A stretch of 15,100 nucleotides of DNA, taken from WVWW01 sp041568335. Lineage in GTDB: Bacteria; Acidobacteriota; Polarisedimenticolia; Polarisedimenticolales; Polarisedimenticolaceae. The notes under the pieces are model-generated. The model was given only the letters and a program-made list of their open reading frames with translations. It did no database searches and was not told the origin of the DNA. The number at the start of each line of letters is the position of its first letter. Positions within the stretch are counted from its first letter, which is position 1. This document shows, in pieces, positions 1-7,884 of the stretch. Location: NCBI GenBank assembly GCA_041568335.1, contig JBFFZZ010000048.1:1-15100 (forward strand), read 5' to 3'. Made by a program: the position numbers and the translations under genes.

Positions 1-2
1 AG

Positions 3-3000
3 GCCCTGGCCGCCGACCCCGACGGTCATCTCTGGATCGGGACCTCGGATTCGGGGCTCTGGGTCCTGACGACCCCCGGGGCCGTCCCGTTTCGCGTGAC
101 CGGCTTGCCGCCCGGACCGATCTCCGAGCTGGAGCTCGACCGCGAGGGGTCGCTCTGGATCTCCGCCGAGGGTCTCGGTGCCTGGCGGATCGGGAGCGAG
201 CTCCAGGGCGCCCGTGCGCGCGACCTCCGGACCTTCACGGTGGAGGATGGGCTCAACTACAACACCGTCGAGGCCATCGACGTCGATCGCGAGGGCAACG
301 TCTGGTTCGGTACGAACGGCGGTGGTCTCGCGGTGTACCTCGGCGGCCTGTTCGAATCGAGCGGACACTCGGACAACCCGGAGGTCCTCACCGTGTGGTC
401 GATGGTGATCGACGGGGACGGGGTGATGTGGATGGGTACCGACGGCGGCCTCGTGCGTTACATCCGCAGGGGCTCCGGGCGGCCGAACACCAGCGAGCTG
501 TTTTCGACGGAGGACGGCCTCACGCACAACTCGGTGCGCGCGCTGCACCTCGACGACGATGGAACCCTGTGGCTCGCCTCCAAAGGCGGCGGGCTCTCGA
601 CGTTCGACCGTTCGTCCGGGGCGGTGCGTCCCGTCGGGCCGTTGCCCACCGACAAGTTGCTCTCGATGGTCCAAGGCAGCTACGGAGAGATCTGGCTGGG
701 GACGTACCGTTGGGGCGTCTTACGCTATTTCCCCGGCCGATCCGGCCGACCCGCGAGGCTGGAGCACTACCCGCTGACCTCGAGCGGGACCGGAACCGAT
801 GTCTACACCGTCTACCGCGACCGCTCGGGCACCTTGTGGGCCGGAGCGAGCGGTGTCGGCCTGGCGAGATTCGTTCCCTCCCGCGATCCGCGGGAACGCG
901 GCCGCTTCGTGGTCTACGGGCCGGATCGCGGGATCCAGCACCTGGGGATCGACAGCATCGTCGAGGATCGCGACGGCTTCCTTTGGGTCTCCGCCGACGA
1001 CGGCGGGCTCTACCGTTTCGACGGCCAGCGCTTCGAAGACATCGGCACGGGCTCCGAGCTCGAGGGCGAGCACGTCTACCTCGTGGCCTGCGATCGTTAC
1101 AACAACATCTTCGCCGGCACGAACCACGGGCTCTACAAGTACGATCGCGAGTCCAACGGCTTCACGTACTTCGGCAAGGACGACGGCTTCCAGGGGATGG
1201 AAACGAACGTCAACGCGGTGTACGAGGATCCCGAGGGAGGGATCTGGTTCGGGACCATCGACGGGGCGATGCGCTACAACCCGGAGGCCGACCGGCCGAA
1301 CCAGATGCCGCCGCAAACACACATCCGCGGCATCCGCGTGTTCCTCGAACCCGCGGAGCTGATCGAGGACGCGACCTTCTCCCACCGCGACAATCACATG
1401 ACGTTCGAGTTCATCGGGATCTCGCTGAGCGCTCCGGACCGTGTGCGCTACCAGTACAAGCTGGAAGGCTTCGACCGCGACTGGATGCATCCGACCGACC
1501 AGCGTTTTGCGACCTACTCGAACCTGCCGCCCGGCGACTACCGCTTCCTGTTGCGTTCCGGAAACGGCGACGACGTATGGAATAAGGAACCCGTTACCTA
1601 CTCTTTCGCCATTCGCGCACCCTTCTGGGGCACCTGGTGGTTCTACACGCTGGCCGCCCTGACCACGATCGGCGCGGTGGTCGCGGTGCACCGCTGGCGG
1701 ACCCGGGCGATCAGCGCGCTCAACCGCCAACTGGAAGAATCCGTTTGCGAACGAACGCGCGAGCTGATCCAGCGTAACGAGGACATCGAGCAAGCCAACG
1801 CGGCGCTCGCCGAGGCGCTCGAAACGGCCGAGTCCGCTTCGAAGGCCAAGAGCGAGTTCCTGGCGAACATGAGCCACGAGATCCGCACGCCGATGAACGG
1901 CGTCGTGGGGATGACCGGTCTGTTGCTCGATACCGACCTCACTCCCGAACAACGCGAGTTCACCGAGACGGTGCGCGGTTCCGCCGAGGCGCTGCTGACC
2001 GTGATCAACGACGTGCTCGACTTCTCGAAGCTCGAGGCGGGCCGGGTCGAATTGGAGCCGATCCCGTTCGACCTGCAGGTGTCGATGGAAGAGGTGGCCG
2101 AGATGCTCGTGGCTCGCGCCGAGGACAGTGCCGTCGAGCTGGTCGTGCAGTACGACCCGAAGTGCCCGACACGATTCGTCGCGGATGCCGGGCGCATCCG
2201 GCAGGTCCTGACGAACCTGGTGGGCAACGCCGTCAAGTTCACCGAACGCGGCTATGTGCTGGTCGAGGCGCAGTTGCTTCAGCGTCATACGACCGAGGCT
2301 TCGCTACGCGTGGGCGTCGAGGATTCGGGGATCGGTATACCCGAGGACAAGCTCGCCGCGATCTTCGAGAAGTTCACGCAGGCGGATGCTTCCGCCACGC
2401 GCCGCTATGGTGGCACCGGGTTGGGGCTGTCGATCTCGCAGCAACTGATCGAGCAGATGGGCGGGCAGATCCAGGTAGAAAGCCGCACCGGTCGGGGGTC
2501 CCGGTTCTGGTTCGACCTGACCCTCCCGCTCGATCCCGAGCCGGTGGCCGAGCTCCCCACCGGCGCCGATCTCGAGGGGCTCCGCGTCCTCGTCGTCGAC
2601 GACAACGAGGTCAACCGGCGAATGCTTCACACGTGGCTCGAGTCCTGGGGGATGCGTAGCAGTTGTTTCGAATCGGTCAGCGAGGCTCATACCGCCTTAC
2701 GCCGCGCCGTCGCCGAGGGGGACCCCTACGAGGTGGCGCTGCTCGACTTCCAGATGCCCGACCGCGATGGAGAGGAGTTCGGCAGGGCCATCAAGGCCGA
2801 TCCGGTTACCTCGTCGACGGCGCTGATCATGTTGACCTCCGTCGGGCGGCAGGGCGACGCCAAACGGCTCGAGGCGGCGGGGTTTGCCGGCTACTTGCTG
2901 AAACCGATCCGGGCGCGGCAGCTCCATGCGACGATCGACGCCGTCTGGCTGGGCCAACAGCAAGGGCATGCCGTCGGTCTGGTCACACGGCACATGCTCT

Positions 3001-3455
3001 CGGAATCGAAACAGAGCGAGCAGCATCGTTCGCCCACCTCCGCGTCACGGGCGAGCGTGCTCGTTGCCGAGGACAACGTCGTCAATCAGAAGGTCGCGGT
3101 GCGCATCCTGGAGAACCTCGAATGCCGCGTCGATGTGGCCGCCAACGGACGCGAAGCGCTCGAGCAGCTGGAGCTGTCCGACTACGATGTGGTGTTCATG
3201 GACTGTCAGATGCCGGAGCTCGACGGCTACGAGGCGACGCAGGAGCTGCGCCGCCGCCAGGGGACCGGGCGGCGGATCCCGGTGATCGCGATGACGGCCA
3301 ACGCGCTCCAGGGGGACCGGGAGCGCTGCTTGGAGTCCGGGATGGACGACTACATGGCAAAGCCCGTCGCACCGGCCGCGTTCCGTGAGATGCTCGACCG
3401 CTGGGTCGGTCGGGCCGTCGGGGTGACCGCCGACGGCCAAAAAGGGAGCGACTGA
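3..3455 (+). CDS. Hybrid sensor histidine kinase with N-terminal propeller (5' end outside window)
   Basis: Membrane-bound one-protein phosphorelay. The frame is open to the left edge, and the first visible codons already read as a propeller blade (DPDGHLWIGTSDSG), so the GTG at 96 is not the true start. About ten two-component-regulator propeller repeats of the type DxxGxLWxGTxxGG run to about position 1290. A Y_Y_Y domain follows (about 1380-1620), then one transmembrane helix (about 1628-1700), a short coiled coil, and HisKA with phospho-acceptor His at 1875-1877 (NMSHEIRTPMNG). The HATPase domain (about 2180-2530) shows NLVGNAVKF, DSGIGIP and GGTGLGLS. Two receiver domains follow, with phospho-acceptor Asp at 2745-2747 and 3201-3203, each with its Thr and Lys partners. 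No Hpt or DNA-binding domain is present, so the output partner must be encoded elsewhere. Relatives often have about 14 repeats, so roughly four blades and the signal peptide are probably missing to the left (inference). The ligand is unknown. Confidence 0.95.
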   Translation, partial: ALAADPDGHLWIGTSDSGLWVLTTPGAVPFRVTGLPPGPISELELDREGSLWISAEGLGAWRIGSELQGARARDLRTFTVEDGLNYNTVEAIDVDREGNVWFGTNGGGLAVYLGGLFESSGHSDNPEVLTVWSMVIDGDGVMWMGTDGGLVRYIRRGSGRPNTSELFSTEDGLTHNSVRALHLDDDGTLWLASKGGGLSTFDRSSGAVRPVGPLPTDKLLSMVQGSYGEIWLGTYRWGVLRYFPGRSGRPARLEHYPLTSSGTGTDVYTVYRDRSGTLWAGASGVGLARFVPSRDPRERGRFVVYGPDRGIQHLGIDSIVEDRDGFLWVSADDGGLYRFDGQRFEDIGTGSELEGEHVYLVACDRYNNIFAGTNHGLYKYDRESNGFTYFGKDDGFQGMETNVNAVYEDPEGGIWFGTIDGAMRYNPEADRPNQMPPQTHIRGIRVFLEPAELIEDATFSHRDNHMTFEFIGISLSAPDRVRYQYKLEGFDRDWMHPTDQRFATYSNLPPGDYRFLLRSGNGDDVWNKEPVTYSFAIRAPFWGTWWFYTLAALTTIGAVVAVHRWRTRAISALNRQLEESVCERTRELIQRNEDIEQANAALAEALETAESASKAKSEFLANMSHEIRTPMNGVVGMTGLLLDTDLTPEQREFTETVRGSAEALLTVINDVLDFSKLEAGRVELEPIPFDLQVSMEEVAEMLVARAEDSAVELVVQYDPKCPTRFVADAGRIRQVLTNLVGNAVKFTERGYVLVEAQLLQRHTTEASLRVGVEDSGIGIPEDKLAAIFEKFTQADASATRRYGGTGLGLSISQQLIEQMGGQIQVESRTGRGSRFWFDLTLPLDPEPVAELPTGADLEGLRVLVVDDNEVNRRMLHTWLESWGMRSSCFESVSEAHTALRRAVAEGDPYEVALLDFQMPDRDGEEFGRAIKADPVTSSTALIMLTSVGRQGDAKRLEAAGFAGYLLKPIRARQLHATIDAVWLGQQQGHAVGLVTRHMLSESKQSEQHRSPTSASRASVLVAEDNVVNQKVAVRILENLECRVDVAANGREALEQLELSDYDVVFMDCQMPELDGYEATQELRRRQGTGRRIPVIAMTANALQGDRERCLESGMDDYMAKPVAPAAFREMLDRWVGRAVGVTADGQKGSD

Positions 3456-3472
3456 TTTGTTAGTCTGCTCCC
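3444..3472 (+). promoter_or_regulatory. Strong RNA hairpin spanning the kinase stop codon, just before arfB
   Basis: GGGAGCGACT (3444-3453) pairs with AGTC-T-GCTCCC (3462-3472). This gives ten base pairs with a single bulged T at 3466 and an 8-nt loop. The kinase TGA (3453-3455) sits at the top of the stem, and the stem ends 4 nt before the arfB ATG. There is no run of T afterwards, so it does not look like an intrinsic terminator. The only purine-rich Shine-Dalgarno-like stretch (AAAGGGAG, 3441-3448) is mostly inside the 5' arm and is too far from the ATG to serve it directly. A role in controlling or coupling arfB translation is inference. Confidence 0.6.
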
Positions 3473-3476
3473 GCCG

Positions 3477-3884
3477 ATGTCCGTCACGATTCCACGCCAC
3501 GAGCTTCGGTTCGAGGCGACCACCGCGAGCGGTCCGGGGGGGCAGCACGTCAATCGATCGCGGACCCGTGTGACGCTGCTGTTCGACGTCGACGCGTCAC
3601 AAGCGTTGAGTAAGACGCAGAAACGGCGCATCCGGGCCAAGCTCGCCACGCGCATCGATCGCGACGGCAGGCTTCGCGTGCGCTGTGGGCGGCACCGCAG
3701 CCAGGCGATGAACCGGGAGGAGGCGATCCGCCGCTTTGAGGAGCTGATTCGCGCCGCGCTGCGCCGCCGACGCCGGCGTGTGGCGACGAAGCCGTCCAGG
3801 GCCGAACGTGAGCGGAGACTGACGGCGAAGCGTCGACGCTCGGAGACCAAAAGCGCCCGCCGCGCACCTCGCGACGACGATTGA
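3477..3884 (+). CDS. arfB: Alternative ribosome-rescue factor ArfB (YaeJ-type peptidyl-tRNA hydrolase)
   Basis: Small basic protein of 135 residues, close to the roughly 140 of E. coli ArfB. The release-factor catalytic core is near the N-terminus: SGPGGQHVNRSRTRV, with the GGQ at residues 21-23. The C-terminal third is very rich in Arg and Lys (for example RRRRRR near residue 95). In the family this tail enters the empty mRNA channel of ribosomes stalled at the 3' end of broken mRNA, and the GGQ loop then releases the nascent peptide. It is too short to be RF1 or RF2 and lacks their codon-recognition domains. ATG 3477 is the first start after the kinase stop, lies 21 nt downstream and is in the same frame, but has no Shine-Dalgarno sequence in the usual place. 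It is probably co-transcribed with the kinase and converges on phoR. Confidence 0.92.
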   Translation: MSVTIPRHELRFEATTASGPGGQHVNRSRTRVTLLFDVDASQALSKTQKRRIRAKLATRIDRDGRLRVRCGRHRSQAMNREEAIRRFEELIRAALRRRRRRVATKPSRAERERRLTAKRRRSETKSARRAPRDDD

Positions 3885-3914
3885 CCACCGGGCCACCGCG
3901 GTTCCGACCGACCG
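3885..3914. other. 30-nt convergent spacer between arfB and phoR
   Basis: The two genes end toward each other. An inverted repeat CGACGAC (3872-3878) / GTCGTCG (3918-3924) lies in the two gene ends, but its loop is 39 nt and no T-run follows in either direction. The palindrome ACCGCGGT (3895-3902) is inside. I see no convincing intrinsic terminator. Confidence 0.4.
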
Positions 3915-5615
3915 CTAGTCGTCGGACGTGTCGAGCGGTAGGCGCAGCGTGAATGTCGAACCGACTCCGACCTCCGATTCCGCCTCGACGTTCCCGCCGT
4001 GAAGGCGCGCGAGATGCTTGACGATCGCGAGCCCGAGACCGGAGCCCGGGCGTTCACGGGATCGCTCAGGCGCCACCTGATAGAAGCGGTGAAAGACCTG
4101 GTCGAGTTGAGCGGCGGGGATGCCGATACCGCTGTCCCGCACGCGCAGCACGACCCATCCGTTCGCGGTTTCCGCCTCCACGTCGACCCGGCCGTCCGGC
4201 CGATTGAACTTGATGGCGTTGTCCAGCAGGTTGACCAGGATCTGACGCAACCGACGCTTGTCCGCACGGATCGACAGCGGTCCCGACAGCCGCGAGCTCA
4301 AGCGTATCGCGCCCGCGATCGGGCGCACTTGTTCGATGCACTCCTCGACGAGCCGTACCAGGTCGAGCGGGGCGATCTCGAGCGGGACCGCTTGCGTCTC
4401 GATCAGCGACAGGTCGGTCAAATCCTCGAGCAGGTCCTCCATCGCCTCCGCGTTGCGCTGGATCATCGCCGCAAAAGGTGAGTCCCGGTCTTCGTCGAGG
4501 AGCGTCTCGACCGCGGCCTTGATTGCCGTGAGAGGCGTTCGCAGCTCGTGCGAAACGTTGCTGATGAACTCGCGGCGGACGCGCTGGAGCACGTGGAGCT
4601 CGGTCACGTCGATCAACAACACCAGGACGCCGGCATCCCGCATCGTGGTGGTGCGGAACTCGAGGACACGATCCTGGGCCTCGACGGTCGAAGGGCCGGG
4701 CTCTCCCTCGACGGTTTCGGCGTCGGCCTCCTCGACGGCGGTCAACAGCGTGGGGTGGCGCACCACCTGCGAAAGCGGAAGCCCGAGCGGATCGAAATCG
4801 ATGGCCAGGAACACCCGTGCCGTTCGGTTGACCAGCCGGATTCGGCCCTGCGGGTCGATCAACAGGAGTCCTTCCTGCATGCCGTCGATCGCGTTGGCGA
4901 GGACGTCGCTGGCGCTCTCGATATCGCGAAGACGGCTCGACCGGGTGTCGATCTCGCGCCGGACCGCTGCGCTCAACCGTTCGAGCTCGGGCATCACGGG
5001 GGCGTCGAGCGAGTTCCCGTTTTCTACCCGCGAGGCGAGCCGATCGACCGCGACCACGACCCGGCGATGCCGCAGATACCCGAAGCCGAGAAGCACCAAC
5101 GAAAACGTGCCGACACCGACGAGGACGAGTGGGAAGGCGGGGCGATACATACGGATTCGATCCGGCACGCCGACCGCGATCCGTACATAGCGCACCGGCC
5201 CATCCCGCTCCACCAGTCGAGCGCTGTAAAGGTAGGTCACGTTGGTCGTGTCGGAGCGCCGCACCGAAGTCCCCGCGCCGGCCGAGCGGGCGAGAACGAC
5301 CTCGGGCCTGCCGGCGTGGTTGTCGAGCCGGGCAACGCCCTCCGCCGTGAGGGAGGAATCTCCCAAGACGACGCCGGTTTCGTCGATCAGCGTGACGCGT
5401 GCCAGCAGCGCTTGACCGGCCGCTTCCGCAAAGGTCTGCGGGTCGATCGCGGCGCCCAGCGAGCCGACCCAGCGCGACAGCAGGGCCGCCTCGTGGCTGA
5501 GGCCGTCCCGCTGGGTGCGCAACAGGACCGACGCCGAGTAGCGCTGTACGGCCCATGCCCCCGCGACGGTGAGCAAGACGCCTGCGAGGATCCAGCCGGT
5601 GAGCCGCCGGCTCAC
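3915..5615 (-). CDS. phoR: Phosphate-regulon sensor histidine kinase PhoR
   Basis: Inner-membrane histidine kinase of 566 residues. Start: GTG at 5615, because it overlaps the phoB stop as GTGA and the transmembrane segment begins a few codons later; reading the frame further upstream only gives out-of-frame phoB sequence. Order: TM1 (about 7-23), an extracytoplasmic domain (about 25-158), TM2 (about 160-182), a linker, a PAS domain (about 237-340), then HisKA with His356 in NVSHELRTPLTAIK. The HATPase domain has the N-box NLLDNAIKF (462-470), DSGIGIP (494-500) and GSGLGLA (524-530). In the family it phosphorylates PhoB when phosphate is scarce and dephosphorylates it when phosphate is plentiful, under control of Pst and PhoU. 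Unlike E. coli PhoR, which has almost no periplasmic part, this one has a sensor domain of about 130 residues, as in Bacillus PhoR. It is the last gene of the operon. Confidence 0.93.
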   Translation of the reverse strand: MSRRLTGWILAGVLLTVAGAWAVQRYSASVLLRTQRDGLSHEAALLSRWVGSLGAAIDPQTFAEAAGQALLARVTLIDETGVVLGDSSLTAEGVARLDNHAGRPEVVLARSAGAGTSVRRSDTTNVTYLYSARLVERDGPVRYVRIAVGVPDRIRMYRPAFPLVLVGVGTFSLVLLGFGYLRHRRVVVAVDRLASRVENGNSLDAPVMPELERLSAAVRREIDTRSSRLRDIESASDVLANAIDGMQEGLLLIDPQGRIRLVNRTARVFLAIDFDPLGLPLSQVVRHPTLLTAVEEADAETVEGEPGPSTVEAQDRVLEFRTTTMRDAGVLVLLIDVTELHVLQRVRREFISNVSHELRTPLTAIKAAVETLLDEDRDSPFAAMIQRNAEAMEDLLEDLTDLSLIETQAVPLEIAPLDLVRLVEECIEQVRPIAGAIRLSSRLSGPLSIRADKRRLRQILVNLLDNAIKFNRPDGRVDVEAETANGWVVLRVRDSGIGIPAAQLDQVFHRFYQVAPERSRERPGSGLGLAIVKHLARLHGGNVEAESEVGVGSTFTLRLPLDTSDD

Positions 5616-6304
5616 GTGGAGGTCGCCCGGAATCGATAGCCGACACCGACCACCGTCTCCACACGCCCGGCGTGGCGCTCGCCGATCTTCTTCCGCAAGT
5701 GGCGCACATGAACGTCCACCGTTCGCGTCGCGCCGGGGTGGTCGTAGCCCCAGACCGTCCCGAGCAACCGCTCGCGCGAAAGGACACGGCCCCGCATGCG
5801 TACCAGCTCCGTCAGTAGATCGAACTCCTTGCGGGTCAGTTCCACCTCGGTGTCGTCCACGTAAACGTGCCGCCCCGCGAGATCGATGCGCAGCCCCTCG
5901 CTCTCGATCGTCTCCGAGGCGAACTCGGATCCGAGGCTCCGACGCAGCACCGCGCGTACCCGCGCGACGAGCTCCTTGGTCGAGAACGGCTTGCCGATGT
6001 AGTCGTCCGCACCGAGTTCGAGCCCGGCGACCCGGGCTGCCTCGTCGACCCTGGCCGTGAGCATGATGACGGCCATGTCCCGGGTCGATTCTCCCGCGCG
6101 AAGGCGGCGGCAGACGTCCATCCCGTCCAGACCCGGAAGGTTGAGATCGAGCAGGATCAGGTCCGGCCAACCCTTCCGCGCCTCGGCGAGCCCCGAGATG
6201 CCGTCGTGATGCACCCGGACCTCGAACGTGCCCTCGCGTTCGAGCGCGTGTCTCGTGACGGTCGCGATATCCACGTCGTCCTCGATGATCAGGATGTTCG
6301 TCAT
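5612..6304 (-). CDS. phoB: Phosphate-regulon response regulator PhoB (OmpR family)
   Basis: Cytoplasmic transcription factor of 230 residues, typical for the family. The receiver domain (1-120) has the acidic pair Asp9/Asp10, phospho-acceptor Asp53 (LLDLNLPGLDG), Thr83 and Lys105 (DDYIGKPF). The C-terminal winged helix (about 135-228) has the usual LTRKEFDLL, RGRVLSRERLL, RTVDVHVRHLRKKIG and VVGVGYRF segments. The phosphorylated protein would bind Pho boxes and activate the operon. The ATG at 6304 has AAGG a few bases upstream and lies 18 nt after phoU. The stop overlaps the phoR start by 4 nt, so the pair is translationally coupled. The name rests on position beside pst-phoU and phoR; the sequence alone would say OmpR/PhoB-type regulator. 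Confidence 0.94.
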   Translation of the reverse strand: MTNILIIEDDVDIATVTRHALEREGTFEVRVHHDGISGLAEARKGWPDLILLDLNLPGLDGMDVCRRLRAGESTRDMAVIMLTARVDEAARVAGLELGADDYIGKPFSTKELVARVRAVLRRSLGSEFASETIESEGLRIDLAGRHVYVDDTEVELTRKEFDLLTELVRMRGRVLSRERLLGTVWGYDHPGATRTVDVHVRHLRKKIGERHAGRVETVVGVGYRFRATST

Positions 6305-6322
6305 CGTCGCCTTCGGCGCGGT

Positions 6323-6997
6323 CTACGTTGCATCCATCCTGGTGTGCTTGATCACACGCGCCTCGCTCATGTAAACGATCTGTTCGCAGACGTTCGTCGC
6401 CTGGTCGCCGATGCGCTCGAAGTACTTGGCCACGAACATGGTCCGCAGACAACGGCTGATCGTCTTGGGATCCTCGATCATGTGCGAGAGCAAAACCCGG
6501 AAGGTCTGTTCCAGCCGCCGGTCCAGCTCGTCGTCCATCCGGATGACCTCGCGAGCGGCCTCGCTGTCCTCACGGACGAAGGCGTCGAGCGACCCCAGTA
6601 CCATCTTGCGTGCCTGCTGTGCCATCAGCGGGATGTCGATCATGGCGTTGAGCGGCGGCTCCTCGTTGAGCTCGATCACGCGCTGGCATACGTTGCCGGC
6701 ATGATCGGCGATCCGTTCCAGATCCGGCGTGATCTTTATCGCCGTCGTGATCAGCCGCAGATCTCGCGCCATGGGCTGGTGCCGCGCCAGGATCTCCATG
6801 CACAACGAGTCGATCTCCAGCTCGAGGCCGTCGATCTCCCTGTCACCGTCGATCACCTCGCGCGCCACGTCCGAGTCGCGTTCGGTCAGCGCCCGCACGG
6901 CCTTCTCGATCGCCTGCTCGCAGAGTCCACCCATGCGCATCAGCAACGCGGAGAGCTCTTCGAGTTGATCGCCGAACGGCGGTTGGTTGTGGTCCAT
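6323..6997 (-). CDS. phoU: Phosphate-signalling and transport accessory protein PhoU
   Basis: All-helical cytoplasmic protein of 224 residues made of two similar three-helix halves. Each half carries the metal-binding signature of the family: ERIADHAGN (94-102) and ERIGDQATN (194-202). PhoU sits between the Pst transporter and PhoR and is needed to switch the Pho response off when phosphate is plentiful; it also restrains Pst uptake. The ATG at 6997 is preceded by AAGGAAA, a good Shine-Dalgarno sequence that overlaps the pstB stop codon. The gap to pstB is 8 nt, so the two are almost certainly translated from one message. Nothing looks truncated. Confidence 0.96.
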   Translation of the reverse strand: MDHNQPPFGDQLEELSALLMRMGGLCEQAIEKAVRALTERDSDVAREVIDGDREIDGLELEIDSLCMEILARHQPMARDLRLITTAIKITPDLERIADHAGNVCQRVIELNEEPPLNAMIDIPLMAQQARKMVLGSLDAFVREDSEAAREVIRMDDELDRRLEQTFRVLLSHMIEDPKTISRCLRTMFVAKYFERIGDQATNVCEQIVYMSEARVIKHTRMDAT

Positions 6998-7005
6998 GGC
7001 TTTCC

Positions 7006-7836
7006 TTATCCGAAGCGACCCGTGATGTAGTCCTCGGTCTGCTTGCGCATCGGGTTGATGAACAGCTTTTCGGTCTCCTGGTACTCGATCAGCCTACCGA
7101 GGTAGAGGAACGCGGTGTAGTCGGAGATGCGCGACGCCTGCTGCATGTTGTGCGTCACGATGATCAAGGTGTATTGCTGCTTGAGCTCGGTCATGAGCTG
7201 TTCGATCTTCGACGTGGCGATCGGATCGAGCGCGGAGCACGGTTCGTCGAGCAGGATCACTTCCGGCTCGATCGCGATGGCCCGCGCGATACACAGCCGC
7301 TGCTGCTGCCCGCCGGACAGTCCGAGCGCACTCTCCGGCAAGCGGTCCCGGACCTCGTCCCAAAGGGCGGCCGCCTTGAGGCTCTTCTCGACGATCCCGT
7401 CGAGCTCTTCTTTCTTGTTGATGCCCTGGACGCGAGGCCCGTAGGCGATGTTCTCGTAGATCGACTTGGGGAACGGGTTGGATTTTTGGAACACCATACC
7501 GATCCGTTTGCGCAGCGAGTTCACGTCCTGTTTGGGATCGAAGATACTGGACCCTTCGAAGGCGATGTCGCCCTCGATCCGCACGCTGCCGATGAGGTCG
7601 TTGAGGCGGTTGAAGCAGCGCAGCAGCGTGGACTTGCCGCAGCCGGACGGTCCGATGAACGCCGTGATGCGCTTCTCGGGGATCTGAAGCGAGATATCGT
7701 GGAGTGTGTGGGCTTCGCCGTACCACAGGCTCAGGTTCTTGACGCTGAGGTTGGGATCCGGAATCTCCGGTGAGATCGCGCGAAGCGCCAGCTCGGCGTC
7801 CTCCGCGGGCTCGACATCGGCTCTCGCCTCGGTCAT
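7006..7836 (-). CDS. pstB: Phosphate ABC transporter ATP-binding protein PstB
   Basis: ATPase subunit of the Pst phosphate importer, 276 residues. Visible motifs: Walker A GPSGCGKST (62-70), Q-loop Gln117 in MVFQKSNPFP (a PstB hallmark), ABC signature LSGGQQQR (173-180), Walker B VILLDEP (193-199) and the H-loop His229 in VTHNMQQA. The first 30 or so residues are a poorly conserved, acidic N-terminal extension before the ABC domain. The ATG at 7836 is kept because GCGAGG lies at a good distance upstream. It is the fourth gene in the pst operon, 48 nt after pstA and 8 nt before phoU. Confidence 0.97.
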   Translation of the reverse strand: MTEARADVEPAEDAELALRAISPEIPDPNLSVKNLSLWYGEAHTLHDISLQIPEKRITAFIGPSGCGKSTLLRCFNRLNDLIGSVRIEGDIAFEGSSIFDPKQDVNSLRKRIGMVFQKSNPFPKSIYENIAYGPRVQGINKKEELDGIVEKSLKAAALWDEVRDRLPESALGLSGGQQQRLCIARAIAIEPEVILLDEPCSALDPIATSKIEQLMTELKQQYTLIIVTHNMQQASRISDYTAFLYLGRLIEYQETEKLFINPMRKQTEDYITGRFG

Positions 7837-7884
7837 CTCGGGACCTCGCCTTCGGGGGCCGCTCCGGCCTCGTTCTCGGGTGAA

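Noticed and set aside
1..1300. Repeated motifs in the kinase gene as a DNA repeat or CRISPR-like array
   Set aside because: The repetition is at protein level (propeller blades of uneven length); the DNA units are diverged and have no fixed spacers.
395..1585. 396-codon plus-strand frame inside the kinase propeller region
   Set aside because: It is Arg- and Pro-rich, without repeats or motifs. The other frame shows regular propeller blades.
720..2288. 522-codon minus-strand open frame opposite the hybrid kinase
   Set aside because: It is antisense to the propeller, Y_Y_Y and HisKA parts of a well-supported gene and shows no recognisable domain.
3872..3924. Inverted repeat CGACGAC/GTCGTCG as a shared terminator for arfB and phoR
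   Set aside because: The 39-nt loop and lack of T-runs on either strand make it a poor terminator, and both arms are mostly coding sequence (GAC/GTC codons).
4066..5787. 573-codon minus-strand frame overlapping phoR and phoB
   Set aside because: It is a different frame of the same strand as phoR, with Arg/Gly/Pro-rich sequence and no motifs; PhoR and PhoB explain the DNA.
5616..6452. Upstream extension of the phoR frame to an 845-residue protein
   Set aside because: The extra N-terminal part is out-of-frame phoB and phoU sequence. The GTG at 5615, overlapping the phoB stop, gives the correct transmembrane start.
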